A stretch of DNA of 64,000 bases from Yersinia massiliensis (GTDB taxonomy: Bacteria; Pseudomonadota; Gammaproteobacteria; Enterobacterales; Enterobacteriaceae), in NCBI RefSeq assembly GCF_003048255.1, contig NZ_CP028487.1, positions 2,232,001-2,296,000 of the forward strand, written 5' to 3'. A program made the position numbers and the translations under genes. Below are positions 52,110-61,983 of this stretch, in pieces. The notes below the pieces were generated by a model. It did no database searches, was not told the DNA's origin, and worked only from the letters and a program-made list of their open reading frames with translations. How positions within the stretch are numbered: the first letter of the stretch is position 1; each line of letters begins with the position of its first letter.

Positions 52110-52524
52110 AAACGTGAAGCTGACACCATTCAGCTATTATTTGTTGAGAGTAATTATCATTTGAGGGAATTAACTTATAATTACTGACTTTTAAATATCA
52201 CTAACATCACAGAAAATTAACAATAGATATCAATTAAAATGGTGATTGAATTTCAAGTATAAATGCTGGTTTATTCCATGGATTCCTACAGCTAATTCTA
52301 TTACATTAGCGCGCATATTGAGCGTGGTGTTGTCATAAAGGTTATTTTCAGTAGAAAGAGCTGCAATTGAACACTGGGTTTATACGAGGCAGCTTATGCG
52401 CATTGTCAGTCTCTTTTTCGACGCAGGATGACGACGAACGGGCATGAAGGTGTGTTGTTTGGGGCATTCGTTATAATGGTTTTTCATCTGTGATGCATTT
52501 ATCAGCAATTGCGTGGAGTGATAT

Positions 52525-53169
52525 GTGAGTCAATCATTGTTGGACCTTTCAGGTTACATCAAGTTTTTTGTTGGCTTATTTGCACTGGTAAACCCAGTCG
52601 GGATTTTGCCGGTATTTATCAGTATGACCAGCTATCAAGCACCGGCGGGTCGGGATAAAACTAACTTAACGGCTAACCTTTCTGTTGCCATTATTTTGTG
52701 GATCTCCCTGTTCTTGGGTGATGCAATTCTAACTGTATTTGGTATTTCTATTGATTCATTCCGCATCGCGGGCGGGATTCTGGTTGTCAGCATTGCGATG
52801 TCAATGATCAGCGGTAAGCTCGGCGAGGATAAGCAGAATAAGCAGGAAAAAACAGAAACAGCGGTGCGAGAAAGTATTGGTGTTGTCCCATTAGCATTGC
52901 CGTTAATGGCAGGCCCAGGTGCGATAAGCTCAACGATTGTCTGGAGTTCCCGCTATCATAGTTGGCAAAATTTACTGGGATTAACTGTCGCGGTTGCCTT
53001 GTTTGCATTTTGCTGTTGGCTGTTATTCCGCGCCGCGCCGCTATTGGTTCGATTGCTAGGGCAAACGGGCATCAACGTAATAACACGTATCATGGGTTTG
53101 CTGTTGATGGCATTAGGTATTGAGTTTATTGTCACAGGAATCAAAGCACTTTTCCCTGGGTTACTTTAG
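52525..53169 (+). CDS. ychE: MarC family membrane protein YchE
   Basis: The 214 residues (E. coli 215) form six membrane segments in the UPF0056/MarC fold: FFVGLFALVNPVGILPVFIS, FRIAGGILVVSIAMSMISGK, VPLALPLMAGPGAISSTIVW and ITRIMGLLLMALGIEFIVTG. The function is unknown; the name MarC does not imply a proven drug role. It starts with GTG at 52525, preceded by GGAG nine bases earlier; the overlapping ATG at 52522 is immediately followed by TGA. Upstream of the opp cluster, as in E. coli. Confidence 0.94.
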   Translation: MSQSLLDLSGYIKFFVGLFALVNPVGILPVFISMTSYQAPAGRDKTNLTANLSVAIILWISLFLGDAILTVFGISIDSFRIAGGILVVSIAMSMISGKLGEDKQNKQEKTETAVRESIGVVPLALPLMAGPGAISSTIVWSSRYHSWQNLLGLTVAVALFAFCCWLLFRAAPLLVRLLGQTGINVITRIMGLLLMALGIEFIVTGIKALFPGLL

Positions 53170-53191
53170 AACATTCCCACGCATTATTATG

Positions 53192-53224
53192 AAAGGCCGC
53201 AGGTTATTTACCTGCGGCCTTTTT
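53192..53224 (+). terminator. Intrinsic terminator after ychE
   Basis: AGGCCGCAGGT (53194-53204) pairs perfectly with ACCTGCGGCCT (53210-53220) and is followed by TTTTTG. Confidence 0.95.
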
Positions 53225-53883
53225 GTTTATCTCATCTCAATCCTGATATAAATAAGCGCCTTTTTGGTGCAAATAGTGTATTAATTTTAATCTATTGCAC
53301 TTAAATATTGCAGGAATAACCTTTAGGCTAAAATAATTTAGCTTAAGGCATATTTGTTTGTCTTTAATAATCGTCATACCAACCTTCCGTTGAAAACAAA
53401 CACACAATTTGTTGTTAAAATGCTCACATCATTCTGTGGGGCTTGTGCTGAATTTATCTAGATGTTATTAGTGATTACACTCCAATGAGTAGGTGTTTAT
53501 TCTGGCTAAGGCTAAAATGTTAATTTTATGTGTCTTTAACGATTTTCAAGACTTCTTTTTTATCTGAAAACTAATGTCTTTATGACTTATGATCATGATA
53601 ATAAACATTTTAATTATGATTAACTGCGTAAATACAGAGAGTAACTATCGTTATACAGCCCTTAGAAAAGAGAATTACTTAACATTTCTGTAAAAATTAT
53701 TGGCGTCAAATTTAGGCATCTGTTAGTTTCCGGACAACATGGTAATGAGAGATTTCTTGCTTATTCAATGAAACCGAGCCTCAATTTTTTATTTTTGGAA
53801 TAGTTATTGCTAGTCGTTGTGGGCGGCAGATTAATACAAACCTTGAGAAAAACATCACAAATCTCGTAAAAGGGCAGTTAGAC
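53225..53883. other. ychE-oppA intergenic region
   Basis: This 659-bp AT-rich gap holds the promoter and long leader of the first oppA. No ORF of note. CA-rich stretches such as AAACACACAATTTG and ACATCACAAA occur, of a kind bound by the sRNA GcvB in oppA/dppA leaders of other enterics; no specific pairing was tested. Confidence 0.45.
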
Positions 53884-55518
53884 ATGCAAATAAAGTTTAA
53901 GCAGCGACCACTGGCGATAATAAGTACTATTCTAAGTTTGTCTTTTTCTACTATTTCATCAGCAGCTAGCGTGCCTTCTGGTGAGGTTTTAGCGATAGAT
54001 CAAAGCATTACTATCAATAATGGGACTGAAGTCGCTTCTTTAGATCCGCACAAAGTTGAGGGTAACCCTGAAACAAATATTATCCTGAATCTATTAGAAG
54101 GGCTGGTGAGTAATGATGCCAATGGTCATCTTATTCCGGCAGTTGCCACCCACTGGGATAATGATGGATATAAAGTTTGGACATTCCACCTACGTGATGA
54201 CGCAGTTTGGAGTGATGGCACGCCAGTCACAGCACAAGATTTTGTCTATAGCTGGCAACGTTTGGCAGACCCTAAAATAGGGTCACCTTACGCCAGTTAC
54301 TTACAGTATGCCCAAATCGAAAATATCGATGATGTCCTAAAGGGCACCAAAAAACCTGATCAACTAGGCGTTAAGGCATTAGATGCGAAAACGTTGCAAG
54401 TAACGCTGACCGAGCCGGTGCCCTATTTCATTAGCATGTTGTCTCATACATCTATGAAACCGGTTAAGCGCGACGTTATTGAAAAGTATGGAGATAAATG
54501 GACGCTACCAACGAATTTTGTCGGCAACGGTGCTTATAAACTAAAAGACTGGGTAGTTAATGAGCGGATTGTGCTTGAGCGCAGCCCGACATATTGGAAT
54601 AACAAGGCGACGGTTATTAATAAAGCGACTTTCTTGCCGATAACTTCTGAGGTGAGCGATATTAACCGCTACCGTAGCGGTGAAATTGATATCACCAATA
54701 GCGCTATTCCCCCCAATCTGTTTGCCAAAATGAAAAAAGACCTGCCATCGCAGGTTCACGTTAGCCCGTATCTTTGTACTTTTTATTACGAAATTAATAA
54801 CGAAAGAGCGCCATTTACAGACGCGAGAGTGAGGGCGGCCATTAAATTAACGTTGGATCGTGACATCATTGCCACCAAAATTATGGGGCAAGGGCAGATC
54901 CCAGCTTATGGTTTTACCCCAACGTTCACTGATGGCGGTAATTTTTCATTACCAGAATGGGCAAGTTGGCCACAAGAAAAACGCAATGTTGAAGCCAGAA
55001 AGCTACTTGCTGAAGCAGGTTTCAATGAAAATAATCCATTAAAATTCAATTTGCTCTACAACACATCAGATCAAAATAAACAGCAGGCGATTGCCGCTGC
55101 CTCTATGTGGCAAAAAAATCTGGGTGCTACCGTCACCTTACAAAACCAAGAATGGAAAACTTCATTAGAAAGTCGTCACCAAGGCCAGTTTGATGTTGCC
55201 AGAGCGACTTGGTGTGGTGACTACAATGAGCCTACCGCGTTCCTCAATATGCTGTTATCAGATAGCAGCAATAATACGTTCTTCTATAAGAGTCCTGAAT
55301 TTGATGCAATTTTAGCGAAAGCGCTGGTGGTTAAAGATACCCAAGAGCGTACCGCACTGTATCAACAAGCTGAGAATTTGCTGGATAAAGATTCTGCCAT
55401 GGTACCGGTTTATTACCGTGTGAGTGTCCGCCTGATTCGACCCACAGTGGGCGGTTTTACCGGCAAAGATCCGCAAGATTTAACGGATTTAAAAAATCTT
55501 TATATCCGTAAGTTGTAG
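53884..55518 (+). CDS. Periplasmic oligopeptide-binding protein OppA, first copy
   Basis: The 544-residue class C substrate-binding protein has signal peptide MQIKFKQRPLAIISTILSLS with cleavage near SSA|ASV. It carries the family signatures NNGTEVASLDPHKVEGNPET, FVYSWQRLADP, NGAYKLKDWVVNERIVLERS, SPYLCTFYYEINN and DVARATWCGDYNEPTAFLNM. It binds peptides of 2-5 residues in the periplasm for the OppBCDF permease. It is a clear paralogue of the second copy 212 bp downstream, so the locus has two binding proteins for one transporter, probably with different peptide ranges. Confidence 0.95.
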   Translation: MQIKFKQRPLAIISTILSLSFSTISSAASVPSGEVLAIDQSITINNGTEVASLDPHKVEGNPETNIILNLLEGLVSNDANGHLIPAVATHWDNDGYKVWTFHLRDDAVWSDGTPVTAQDFVYSWQRLADPKIGSPYASYLQYAQIENIDDVLKGTKKPDQLGVKALDAKTLQVTLTEPVPYFISMLSHTSMKPVKRDVIEKYGDKWTLPTNFVGNGAYKLKDWVVNERIVLERSPTYWNNKATVINKATFLPITSEVSDINRYRSGEIDITNSAIPPNLFAKMKKDLPSQVHVSPYLCTFYYEINNERAPFTDARVRAAIKLTLDRDIIATKIMGQGQIPAYGFTPTFTDGGNFSLPEWASWPQEKRNVEARKLLAEAGFNENNPLKFNLLYNTSDQNKQQAIAAASMWQKNLGATVTLQNQEWKTSLESRHQGQFDVARATWCGDYNEPTAFLNMLLSDSSNNTFFYKSPEFDAILAKALVVKDTQERTALYQQAENLLDKDSAMVPVYYRVSVRLIRPTVGGFTGKDPQDLTDLKNLYIRKL

Positions 55519-55620
55519 TCGTCAGATATACGGCAGTTTAAGCGTATCGATCAATAGGCAGAGTAATAGGGATGTATAGCACAGTTTATCTTTTGGCCTG
55601 ATGCTAATACATATGGGGTC

Positions 55621-55702
55621 TTACATTACCGGATTCGTTCCCCGGACGATGTAATTAAAAAATACCTTTTAAGGTGAGGCTTGCCCAGTGACTGGGTGAA
55701 GC
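55621..55702 (+). promoter_or_regulatory. Hairpins between the two oppA copies
   Basis: TTACAT..CCGG (55621-55632) pairs with CCGG..ATGTAA (55642-55654), and GCTTgCCCAG-TGA-CTGGGtgAAGC forms a second hairpin at 55679-55702, 29 bases before the second oppA ATG. The first could reduce readthrough from copy 1; the second lies in the leader of copy 2. No canonical T-run is present. Confidence 0.5.
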
Positions 55703-55730
55703 AATAATAAAAACTGGAGTGGATACAAGC

Positions 55731-57368
55731 ATGACCAACATCACGAAGAAAAATCTCCTAGCCGCAGGTATTGTCGCTGCTTTGGGTATGATGGCTGTCG
55801 GAAATACGTTCGCAGCGAATGTACCAGCTGGTGTACAACTGGCTGAGAAACAAGTATTAGTCCGTAATAATGGTTCTGAGCCTCAGTCATTGGACCCACA
55901 TAAAATTGAAGGTGTGCCAGAATCAAATATCTCACGCGATCTGTTAGAAGGGTTGGTGATTAACGATCCTAATGGCAAGATTTTGCCGGGTGTTGCAGAA
56001 AGCTGGGATAATAAGGACTTCAAAGTCTGGACTTTCCATCTTCGTAAAGATGCCAAATGGTCAAATGGTGACCCTGTAACAGCACAGGATTTTGTTTATA
56101 GCTGGCAACGTTTGTCTGACCCTAAAACGGTTTCACCTTATGCAAGCTATGTCCAATATGCACATATCGCAAATATCGACGATATTATTACCGGTAAAAA
56201 GTCCCCTGATACTTTAGGTGTCAAAGCGTTAGATGATCATACGTTGGAAGTTACACTAAGCGAGCCAGTCCCGTATTTGGACAAGCTATTAGCTCATCCA
56301 TCAATGTCACCGGTTAATAAATCGGTGATCGAGAAGTTTGGGGATAAATGGACTCAACCACAAAACTTTGTTGGCAATGGCGCATACAAGTTGAAAGATT
56401 GGGTGGTTAACGAGCGTATCGTGTTAGAACGTAGCCCAACTTATTGGGACAACGCGAAAACAGTTATCAACCAAGTGACCTATCTACCAATTTCCTCAGA
56501 AGTAACAGACGTTAACCGCTACCGCAGCGGTGAAATCGACATGACGTATAACAACATGCCGATCGAATTGTTCCAGAAATTGAAAAAAGAGATCCCACAA
56601 GAAGTTCATGTTGACCCATACCTGTGTACCTATTACTACGAAATCAATAACCAAAAAGCACCATTTACAGATGCTCGTGTACGTGAAGCACTAAAATTGG
56701 GTATGGATCGCGATATCATCGTGAACAAAGTGAAAAACCAAGGTGACTTACCGGCCTATGGTTTCACCCCTCCATACACCAGTGGCGCTGAACTGACACC
56801 ACCAGAATGGTTTAGCTGGTCGCAAGAGAAACGTAACGAAGTCGCTAAGAAGTTATTGGCTGAAGCCGGTTATACCAAAGACAAGCCGTTGACATTCAAC
56901 TTGCTATACAACACCTCTGATTTGCATAAGAAGCTGGCCATTGCTGCCGCGTCTATCTGGAAGAAAAACCTGGGTGTTGATGTTAAGTTGGAAAATCAGG
57001 AATGGAAAACCTTCCTGGATACTCGCCATCAGGGGAATTTCGATGTGGCCCGCGCCGGCTGGTGTGCTGACTACAATGAACCTTCTTCATTCCTGAATAT
57101 GATGCTTTCTGACAGCAGCAACAACACTGTGCATTATAAGAGCCCAGCGTTTGATAAGCTGATGCAAGACACGCTGAAAGTGAAAACTGAGAAAGAGCGT
57201 GCTGGTTTGTACCAACAAGCTGAAGTCTTGCTAGATAAAGACTCAGCTATTGTCCCACTGTTCTATTACGTGAATGCCCGTTTAGTGAAGCCTTATGTCG
57301 GTGGTTACACCGGTAAAGATCCACTGGATAATATGCACGTTAAAGATCTTTATATTATCAAGCAATAA
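55731..57368 (+). CDS. oppA: Periplasmic oligopeptide-binding protein OppA, second copy
   Basis: The 545-residue protein has signal peptide MTNITKKNLLAAGIVAALGM ending near NTFA|ANVPAG. Signatures include RNNGSEPQSLDPHKIEGVPE, FVYSWQRLSDP, NGAYKLKDWVVNERIVLERS and DVARAGWCADYNEPSSFLNM. It resembles E. coli OppA more closely at the N-terminus (VPAGVQLAEKQ) and sits directly before oppB, so it is the likely orthologue. GGAG lies upstream of ATG 55731; an in-frame alternative four codons earlier is less likely. A hairpin after the stop probably makes oppA mRNA more abundant than oppBCDF. Confidence 0.96.
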   Translation: MTNITKKNLLAAGIVAALGMMAVGNTFAANVPAGVQLAEKQVLVRNNGSEPQSLDPHKIEGVPESNISRDLLEGLVINDPNGKILPGVAESWDNKDFKVWTFHLRKDAKWSNGDPVTAQDFVYSWQRLSDPKTVSPYASYVQYAHIANIDDIITGKKSPDTLGVKALDDHTLEVTLSEPVPYLDKLLAHPSMSPVNKSVIEKFGDKWTQPQNFVGNGAYKLKDWVVNERIVLERSPTYWDNAKTVINQVTYLPISSEVTDVNRYRSGEIDMTYNNMPIELFQKLKKEIPQEVHVDPYLCTYYYEINNQKAPFTDARVREALKLGMDRDIIVNKVKNQGDLPAYGFTPPYTSGAELTPPEWFSWSQEKRNEVAKKLLAEAGYTKDKPLTFNLLYNTSDLHKKLAIAAASIWKKNLGVDVKLENQEWKTFLDTRHQGNFDVARAGWCADYNEPSSFLNMMLSDSSNNTVHYKSPAFDKLMQDTLKVKTEKERAGLYQQAEVLLDKDSAIVPLFYYVNARLVKPYVGGYTGKDPLDNMHVKDLYIIKQ

Positions 57369-57375
57369 TTGATTT

Positions 57376-57408
57376 AGGGCAGCCGCTTAACTCGCGTGCT
57401 GCCCTTAT
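57376..57408 (+). terminator. Attenuating hairpin between oppA and oppB
   Basis: AGGGCAGC (57376-57383) and GCTGCCCT (57398-57405) form a perfect 8-bp stem with a 14-base loop, followed by TATTG, a poor T-run. Partial termination or 3'-end protection here would account for excess binding protein over permease. Confidence 0.65.
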
Positions 57409-57453
57409 TGCATTGAAATATAAAGTCGCAGTTAGAGGCTAAAGGTACAGGCA

Positions 57454-58374
57454 ATGTTAAAATTTATTCTACGCCGCTGTTTGGAAGCGATCCCGACACT
57501 ATTCATTTTGATAACGATTTCATTCTTTATGATGCGTCTCGCCCCTGGAAGCCCGTTTACCGGTGAGCGTAATCTTCCACCCGAAGTGATGGCGAATATT
57601 GAGGCGAAATATCACCTCAACGACCCAGTTTATAAGCAGTATTTCAATTATTTGGGGCAACTGGCGCAAGGTGATCTCGGGCCTTCATTTAAATATAAAG
57701 ATTATACCGTTAACGAGTTAGTCTCAGCCTCGTTTCCTGTTTCAGCTAAACTTGGATTTGCTGCATTTCTACTCGCTGTTGTGTTGGGTGTGAGTGCCGG
57801 TGTCATTGCCGCGTTGAACCAAAATACCAAGTGGGACTATACCGTTATGGGCTTTGCCATGACGGGGGTGGTGATCCCAAGTTTTGTGGTCGCCCCGTTA
57901 TTAGTCTTGGTTTTCGCCATTATATTAAAATGGCTACCTGGTGGGGGATGGAACGGCGGAGCACCGAAATTTATTATTTTACCAATGGTGGCATTATCAT
58001 TGGCTTATATCGCCAGCATTGCGCGTATCACCCGTGGTTCCATGATTGAAGTACTCCATTCTAACTTTATCCGCACGGCGCGCGCTAAAGGATTACCGTT
58101 GCGCACGATTGTTCTACGCCATGCATTAAAACCGGCGTTGCTCCCCGTGCTGTCTTATATGGGGCCTGCATTTGTCGGCATTATTACCGGTTCAATGGTG
58201 ATAGAAACTATTTTCGGTTTACCGGGTATTGGCCAGTTGTTTGTCAACGGAGCGTTAAATCGCGATTACTCATTGGTCCTGAGCTTGACCATTCTGGTCG
58301 GCGCGCTAACCATTTTATTCAATGCGATTGTCGACGTGCTTTATGCCGTTATCGATCCGAAAATCCGTTACTAG
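57454..58374 (+). CDS. oppB: Oligopeptide ABC transporter permease OppB
   Basis: The 306 residues equal E. coli OppB in length. There are six membrane segments; the N-terminus is MLKFILRRCLEAIPTLFILI, with the conserved MRLAPGSPF motif and the EAA loop RTARAKGLPLRTIVLRHALK contacting the ATPases. With OppC it forms the inner-membrane channel for peptides of 2-5 residues. Confidence 0.97.
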   Translation: MLKFILRRCLEAIPTLFILITISFFMMRLAPGSPFTGERNLPPEVMANIEAKYHLNDPVYKQYFNYLGQLAQGDLGPSFKYKDYTVNELVSASFPVSAKLGFAAFLLAVVLGVSAGVIAALNQNTKWDYTVMGFAMTGVVIPSFVVAPLLVLVFAIILKWLPGGGWNGGAPKFIILPMVALSLAYIASIARITRGSMIEVLHSNFIRTARAKGLPLRTIVLRHALKPALLPVLSYMGPAFVGIITGSMVIETIFGLPGIGQLFVNGALNRDYSLVLSLTILVGALTILFNAIVDVLYAVIDPKIRY

Positions 58375-58392
58375 CACTGGAGCACGCCAATT

Positions 58393-59298
58393 ATGTTGAG
58401 CAAAAAAAATAGCGAAGCTCTGGAGGTTTTCAGTGAAAAACTGGAAGTTGAAGGACGTAGCCTATGGCAGGATGCCCGCCGCCGCTTTATACACAACCGT
58501 GCGGCGATCACCAGTTTGGTGATCCTGATGTTTATTACCCTGTTTGTTATTTTCGCGCCAATGATAGCGCAGTTTAGCTACTCAGATACTGATTGGGGCA
58601 TGATGTCCGCAGCACCTGATATGGAGTCTGGACACTATTTTGGTACAGATTCATCTGGTCGTGATTTGTTGGTCCGTGTCGCTATTGGTGGTCGCATTTC
58701 ATTAATGGTTGGTGTTGCCGCTGCACTGGTTGCGGTGGTCGTCGGCACATTATATGGCTCTTTGTCGGGTTATTTGGGTGGGAAAGTCGACTCACTGATG
58801 ATGCGCCTGCTGGAAATCCTTAACTCATTTCCATTCATGTTCTTCGTCATTCTATTGGTCACCTTCTTCGGCCAAAATATCTTGTTGATTTTCGTGGCTA
58901 TCGGCATGGTGTCTTGGCTCGATATGGCTCGTATCGTTCGTGGCCAGACATTAAGTTTGAAACGAAAAGAGTTTATTGAAGCGGCATTGGTTGGCGGTGT
59001 TTCAACACGGAATATCGTTTTGCGCCATATCGTCCCGAACGTACTCGGTGTGGTGGTGGTGTACGCTTCTTTGCTGGTTCCCAGCATGATTTTATTCGAG
59101 TCTTTCCTCAGCTTCCTGGGTCTAGGAACGCAAGAGCCGCTGAGTAGTTGGGGAGCTTTGCTCAGTGATGGTGCCAACTCAATGGAAGTCTCGCCATGGT
59201 TACTGATGTTTCCTGCCGGATTCTTGGTCGTAACCTTGTTTTGTTTTAACTTTATCGGCGATGGCTTGCGTGATGCCCTCGACCCGAAAGATCGCTGA
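58393..59298 (+). CDS. oppC: Oligopeptide ABC transporter permease OppC
   Basis: The 301 residues (E. coli 302) have a cytoplasmic N-terminus ([20 protein letters not shown]), six membrane segments, periplasmic [20 protein letters not shown] and EAA loop [20 protein letters not shown]. It follows oppB by 18 bp, and oppD follows 11 bp later, so the genes are cotranscribed. Confidence 0.97.
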   Translation: MLSKKNSEALEVFSEKLEVEGRSLWQDARRRFIHNRAAITSLVILMFITLFVIFAPMIAQFSYSDTDWGMMSAAPDMESGHYFGTDSSGRDLLVRVAIGGRISLMVGVAAALVAVVVGTLYGSLSGYLGGKVDSLMMRLLEILNSFPFMFFVILLVTFFGQNILLIFVAIGMVSWLDMARIVRGQTLSLKRKEFIEAALVGGVSTRNIVLRHIVPNVLGVVVVYASLLVPSMILFESFLSFLGLGTQEPLSSWGALLSDGANSMEVSPWLLMFPAGFLVVTLFCFNFIGDGLRDALDPKDR

Positions 59299-59309
59299 GG
59301 AGTAGCGCC

Positions 59310-60365
59310 ATGACGACTATTGGTAATCAGTCTGCTGTTCAGCAATCTGCATTGTTGGAACAAAATGTACTGTTGGAACAGAATGCGCAGCCAGAGCAAA
59401 AAGTCCTGCTGGATGTAAAAGATCTCACTGTGACTTTCGGCACACCTGACGGAGATGTGACGGCCGTCAATGCCCTTAATTTTGACCTGCGTGCCGGTGA
59501 AACATTAGGCATTGTGGGCGAGTCTGGTTCGGGCAAGTCACAAACGGCTTTTGCTTTGATGGGGTTGCTCGCCAGCAATGGCCGGATAGGGGGCTCGGCG
59601 AAGTTTAATGGTCGAGAGATCCTGAATCTCCCCGAAAAGCAGTTAAACCGTCTGCGGGCCGAAGAGATCTCAATGATTTTCCAAGATCCAATGACTTCGC
59701 TAAACCCCTATATGCGAGTGGGTGAGCAGTTGATGGAAGTGCTGCAACTGCATAAGAAATTGAGTAAAAGCGAAGCGTTCGAAGAATCAATTCGCATGCT
59801 CGATGCGGTAAAAATGCCAGAAGCACGTAAACGCATGCGCATGTACCCACATGAGTTTTCAGGTGGGATGCGGCAACGAGTCATGATTGCGATGGCGTTG
59901 CTGTGCCGTCCTAAACTGTTAATTGCAGATGAACCGACCACGGCATTGGATGTGACTGTTCAGGCTCAGATTATGACGTTGTTGAATGAGCTAAAACGTG
60001 AATTCAATACCGCGATAATTATGATCACTCATGACTTAGGGGTGGTTGCGGGGATCTGCAACAAAGTTTTGGTGATGTATGCAGGGCGAACCATGGAATA
60101 TGGTCAGGCTCGTGATGTGTTTTATCACCCAAGCCACCCTTATTCTATTGGTTTGTTGAATGCCGTCCCTCGTCTTGATACTGAAGGCGATGCACTGATG
60201 ACAATACCGGGCAACCCCCCCAATTTACTGCGCTTGCCGAAAGGTTGTCCTTTCCAACCTCGTTGCCAATATGCCATGGATCGCTGTAGCACAGCACCTG
60301 CATTAGAAAGTTTCGGTGAAGGGCGTTTGCGCGCTTGCTACAAGCCAGTAGGGGAATTGGTATGA
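59310..60365 (+). CDS. oppD: Oligopeptide ABC transporter ATPase OppD
   Basis: The 351-residue ATPase has Walker [10 protein letters not shown]-loop [14 protein letters not shown], signature SGGMRQRV, Walker [14 protein letters not shown]-loop ITHDLG and the C-terminal oligopeptide/FeS-like cysteine motif [15 protein letters not shown]. It is about 14 residues longer than E. coli OppD because of an N-terminal extension with near-repeats ([21 protein letters not shown]). It heterodimerises with OppF. Confidence 0.97.
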   Translation: MTTIGNQSAVQQSALLEQNVLLEQNAQPEQKVLLDVKDLTVTFGTPDGDVTAVNALNFDLRAGETLGIVGESGSGKSQTAFALMGLLASNGRIGGSAKFNGREILNLPEKQLNRLRAEEISMIFQDPMTSLNPYMRVGEQLMEVLQLHKKLSKSEAFEESIRMLDAVKMPEARKRMRMYPHEFSGGMRQRVMIAMALLCRPKLLIADEPTTALDVTVQAQIMTLLNELKREFNTAIIMITHDLGVVAGICNKVLVMYAGRTMEYGQARDVFYHPSHPYSIGLLNAVPRLDTEGDALMTIPGNPPNLLRLPKGCPFQPRCQYAMDRCSTAPALESFGEGRLRACYKPVGELV

Positions 60366-61363
60366 ATGCCATGACAGAGAAAAAAGTCTTGTTGGAAGTG
60401 GCTGACCTGAAAGTTCATTTTGATATTCAGGATGGCAAACAGTGGTTCTGGCAACCGTCCAAAACATTGAAAGCTGTTGATGGGGTGACACTTCGCCTGT
60501 ATGAAGGTGAAACCTTGGGCGTGGTTGGGGAGTCAGGTTGCGGTAAATCCACATTTGCTCGCGCCATCATTGGCTTGGTGAAAGCAACGGGTGGCAGCGT
60601 TGCTTGGTTAGGAAAAGACCTGCTCAACATGAATCCTGATGAGTGGCGCGATATCCGCAGTGATATTCAGATGATATTTCAGGATCCCCTTGCATCATTG
60701 AACCCACGAATGACGATTGGTGAAATCATTGCTGAACCGCTGCGGACTTATCATCCTAAAATGCCGCGTCAAGAAGCCAGGGACAAAGTCAAAGCAATGA
60801 TGCTCAAAGTGGGTCTATTACCCAATTTAATCAACCGCTATCCTCATGAGTTTTCGGGTGGGCAGTGCCAACGTATTGGTATTGCCCGAGCATTGATTCT
60901 TGAGCCAAAGCTGGTGATTTGCGATGAGCCTGTTTCCGCACTGGATGTGTCAATTCAGGCGCAAGTGGTGAACTTATTGCAGCAATTGCAGCGTGAAATG
61001 GGATTGTCGCTGATTTTTATTGCCCACGACTTGGCCGTAGTCAAGCATATCTCTGACCGAGTGTTAGTGATGTATTTGGGGCATGCGGTCGAACTGGGGA
61101 CATATGATGAGGTTTATAATAACCCGCAGCATCCTTATACCAAGGCGCTGATGTCTGCAGTGCCTATCCCTGATCCAGACAAAGAAAAGGCAAAAGTCAT
61201 TCAATTGTTAGAAGGTGAGCTACCGTCGCCAATTAACCCGCCATCGGGTTGCGTATTCCGTACTCGCTGCCCAATTGCAGGGCCAGAGTGTGCGAAAACA
61301 CGCCCATTGATGGAAGGGAGCTTCCGTCATGCGGTTTCTTGTTTGAAAGTGGATCCGCTATAG
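60362..61363 (+). CDS. oppF: Oligopeptide ABC transporter ATPase OppF
   Basis: The 333 residues (E. coli 334) start at [20 protein letters not shown], overlapping the oppD stop by four bases (ATGA). Walker [24 protein letters not shown], signature SGGQCQRI, Walker [13 protein letters not shown] and the C-terminal cysteine cluster [14 protein letters not shown] are intact. It couples ATP hydrolysis to peptide import. The last gene of opp, followed by an intrinsic terminator. Confidence 0.97.
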   Translation: MNAMTEKKVLLEVADLKVHFDIQDGKQWFWQPSKTLKAVDGVTLRLYEGETLGVVGESGCGKSTFARAIIGLVKATGGSVAWLGKDLLNMNPDEWRDIRSDIQMIFQDPLASLNPRMTIGEIIAEPLRTYHPKMPRQEARDKVKAMMLKVGLLPNLINRYPHEFSGGQCQRIGIARALILEPKLVICDEPVSALDVSIQAQVVNLLQQLQREMGLSLIFIAHDLAVVKHISDRVLVMYLGHAVELGTYDEVYNNPQHPYTKALMSAVPIPDPDKEKAKVIQLLEGELPSPINPPSGCVFRTRCPIAGPECAKTRPLMEGSFRHAVSCLKVDPL

Positions 61364-61391
61364 CGTTGTGATTTGGCTAGGTTGCCGAGTA

Positions 61392-61425
61392 AAAATCCCC
61401 GTCATATTTCTCTGGCGGGGATTTT
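61392..61425 (+). terminator. Intrinsic terminator after oppF
   Basis: AAAATCCCCG (61392-61401) pairs with CGGGGATTTT (61416-61425), closing the opp operon; the A/T ends make it usable from both strands. Confidence 0.88.
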
Positions 61426-61499
61426 AATGATGACTGACAATGCGCACTCATTATGACGAAATAAAATTGACGGACTGAGTTAATTCGCAGGTAATGAGA

Positions 61500-61823
61500 T
61501 TACTCTTTCCACAATATATGGCAAAGTTTATGGTCTTTCTCGCGGCATAGCAGTACGCGAGCAAAAACATCGTTAATCTCTTCGCCATCACTTTCTGCTA
61601 GGCCAATAACAACCTCCGCGAAAAAGTCTGGGTTGACGTCAAAATCAACATGGTCCTGCCAATCTTCCGCGGGGTCAAACAACTCTGCGCCGCCACGTTC
61701 TTCAAACTGAAGATTAAATAATAAGATATCTGCCGGATCTAAGTTATCACCCGCCAGTTCAAGAAAAATATCGTAAGCCTGTTCCAGTGTTTCATCTTCT
61801 GTCAGGCGATTATTGAGATCCAT
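61500..61823 (-). CDS. yciU: UPF0263 acidic protein YciU
   Basis: The 107 residues from ATG 61823 ([20 protein letters not shown]) are near-identical to E. coli YciU (109). It is very acidic, with conserved [40 protein letters not shown] and [15 protein letters not shown]. The function is unknown; the charge has led to suggestions of DNA mimicry, which is not established. Longer in-frame starts (61853 and 61868) were rejected on family alignment. Downstream of clsA with a terminator between. Confidence 0.92.
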   Translation of the reverse strand: MDLNNRLTEDETLEQAYDIFLELAGDNLDPADILLFNLQFEERGGAELFDPAEDWQDHVDFDVNPDFFAEVVIGLAESDGEEINDVFARVLLCREKDHKLCHILWKE

Positions 61824-61956
61824 TGAGCTTGGCTCTTGTGCATTCTGGTCCATTTTGCAGATTCCCATATATTTTTGCGGATTGCGCTCATTAAAACATT
61901 CTCTTTAGCGTTTTTACAATGATTATGCAGCTTATCGCTGAAACTCAGAGCATCTA

Positions 61957-61982
61957 CAAAAAAGGGCCGAATGGCCCTTTGC
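61957..61982 (-). terminator. Intrinsic terminator after clsA
   Basis: On the minus strand AAAGGGCC-ATTC-GGCCCTTT is followed by TTTG. It lies at the clsA stop and separates it from yciU. Confidence 0.92.
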
Positions 61983-61983
61983 A

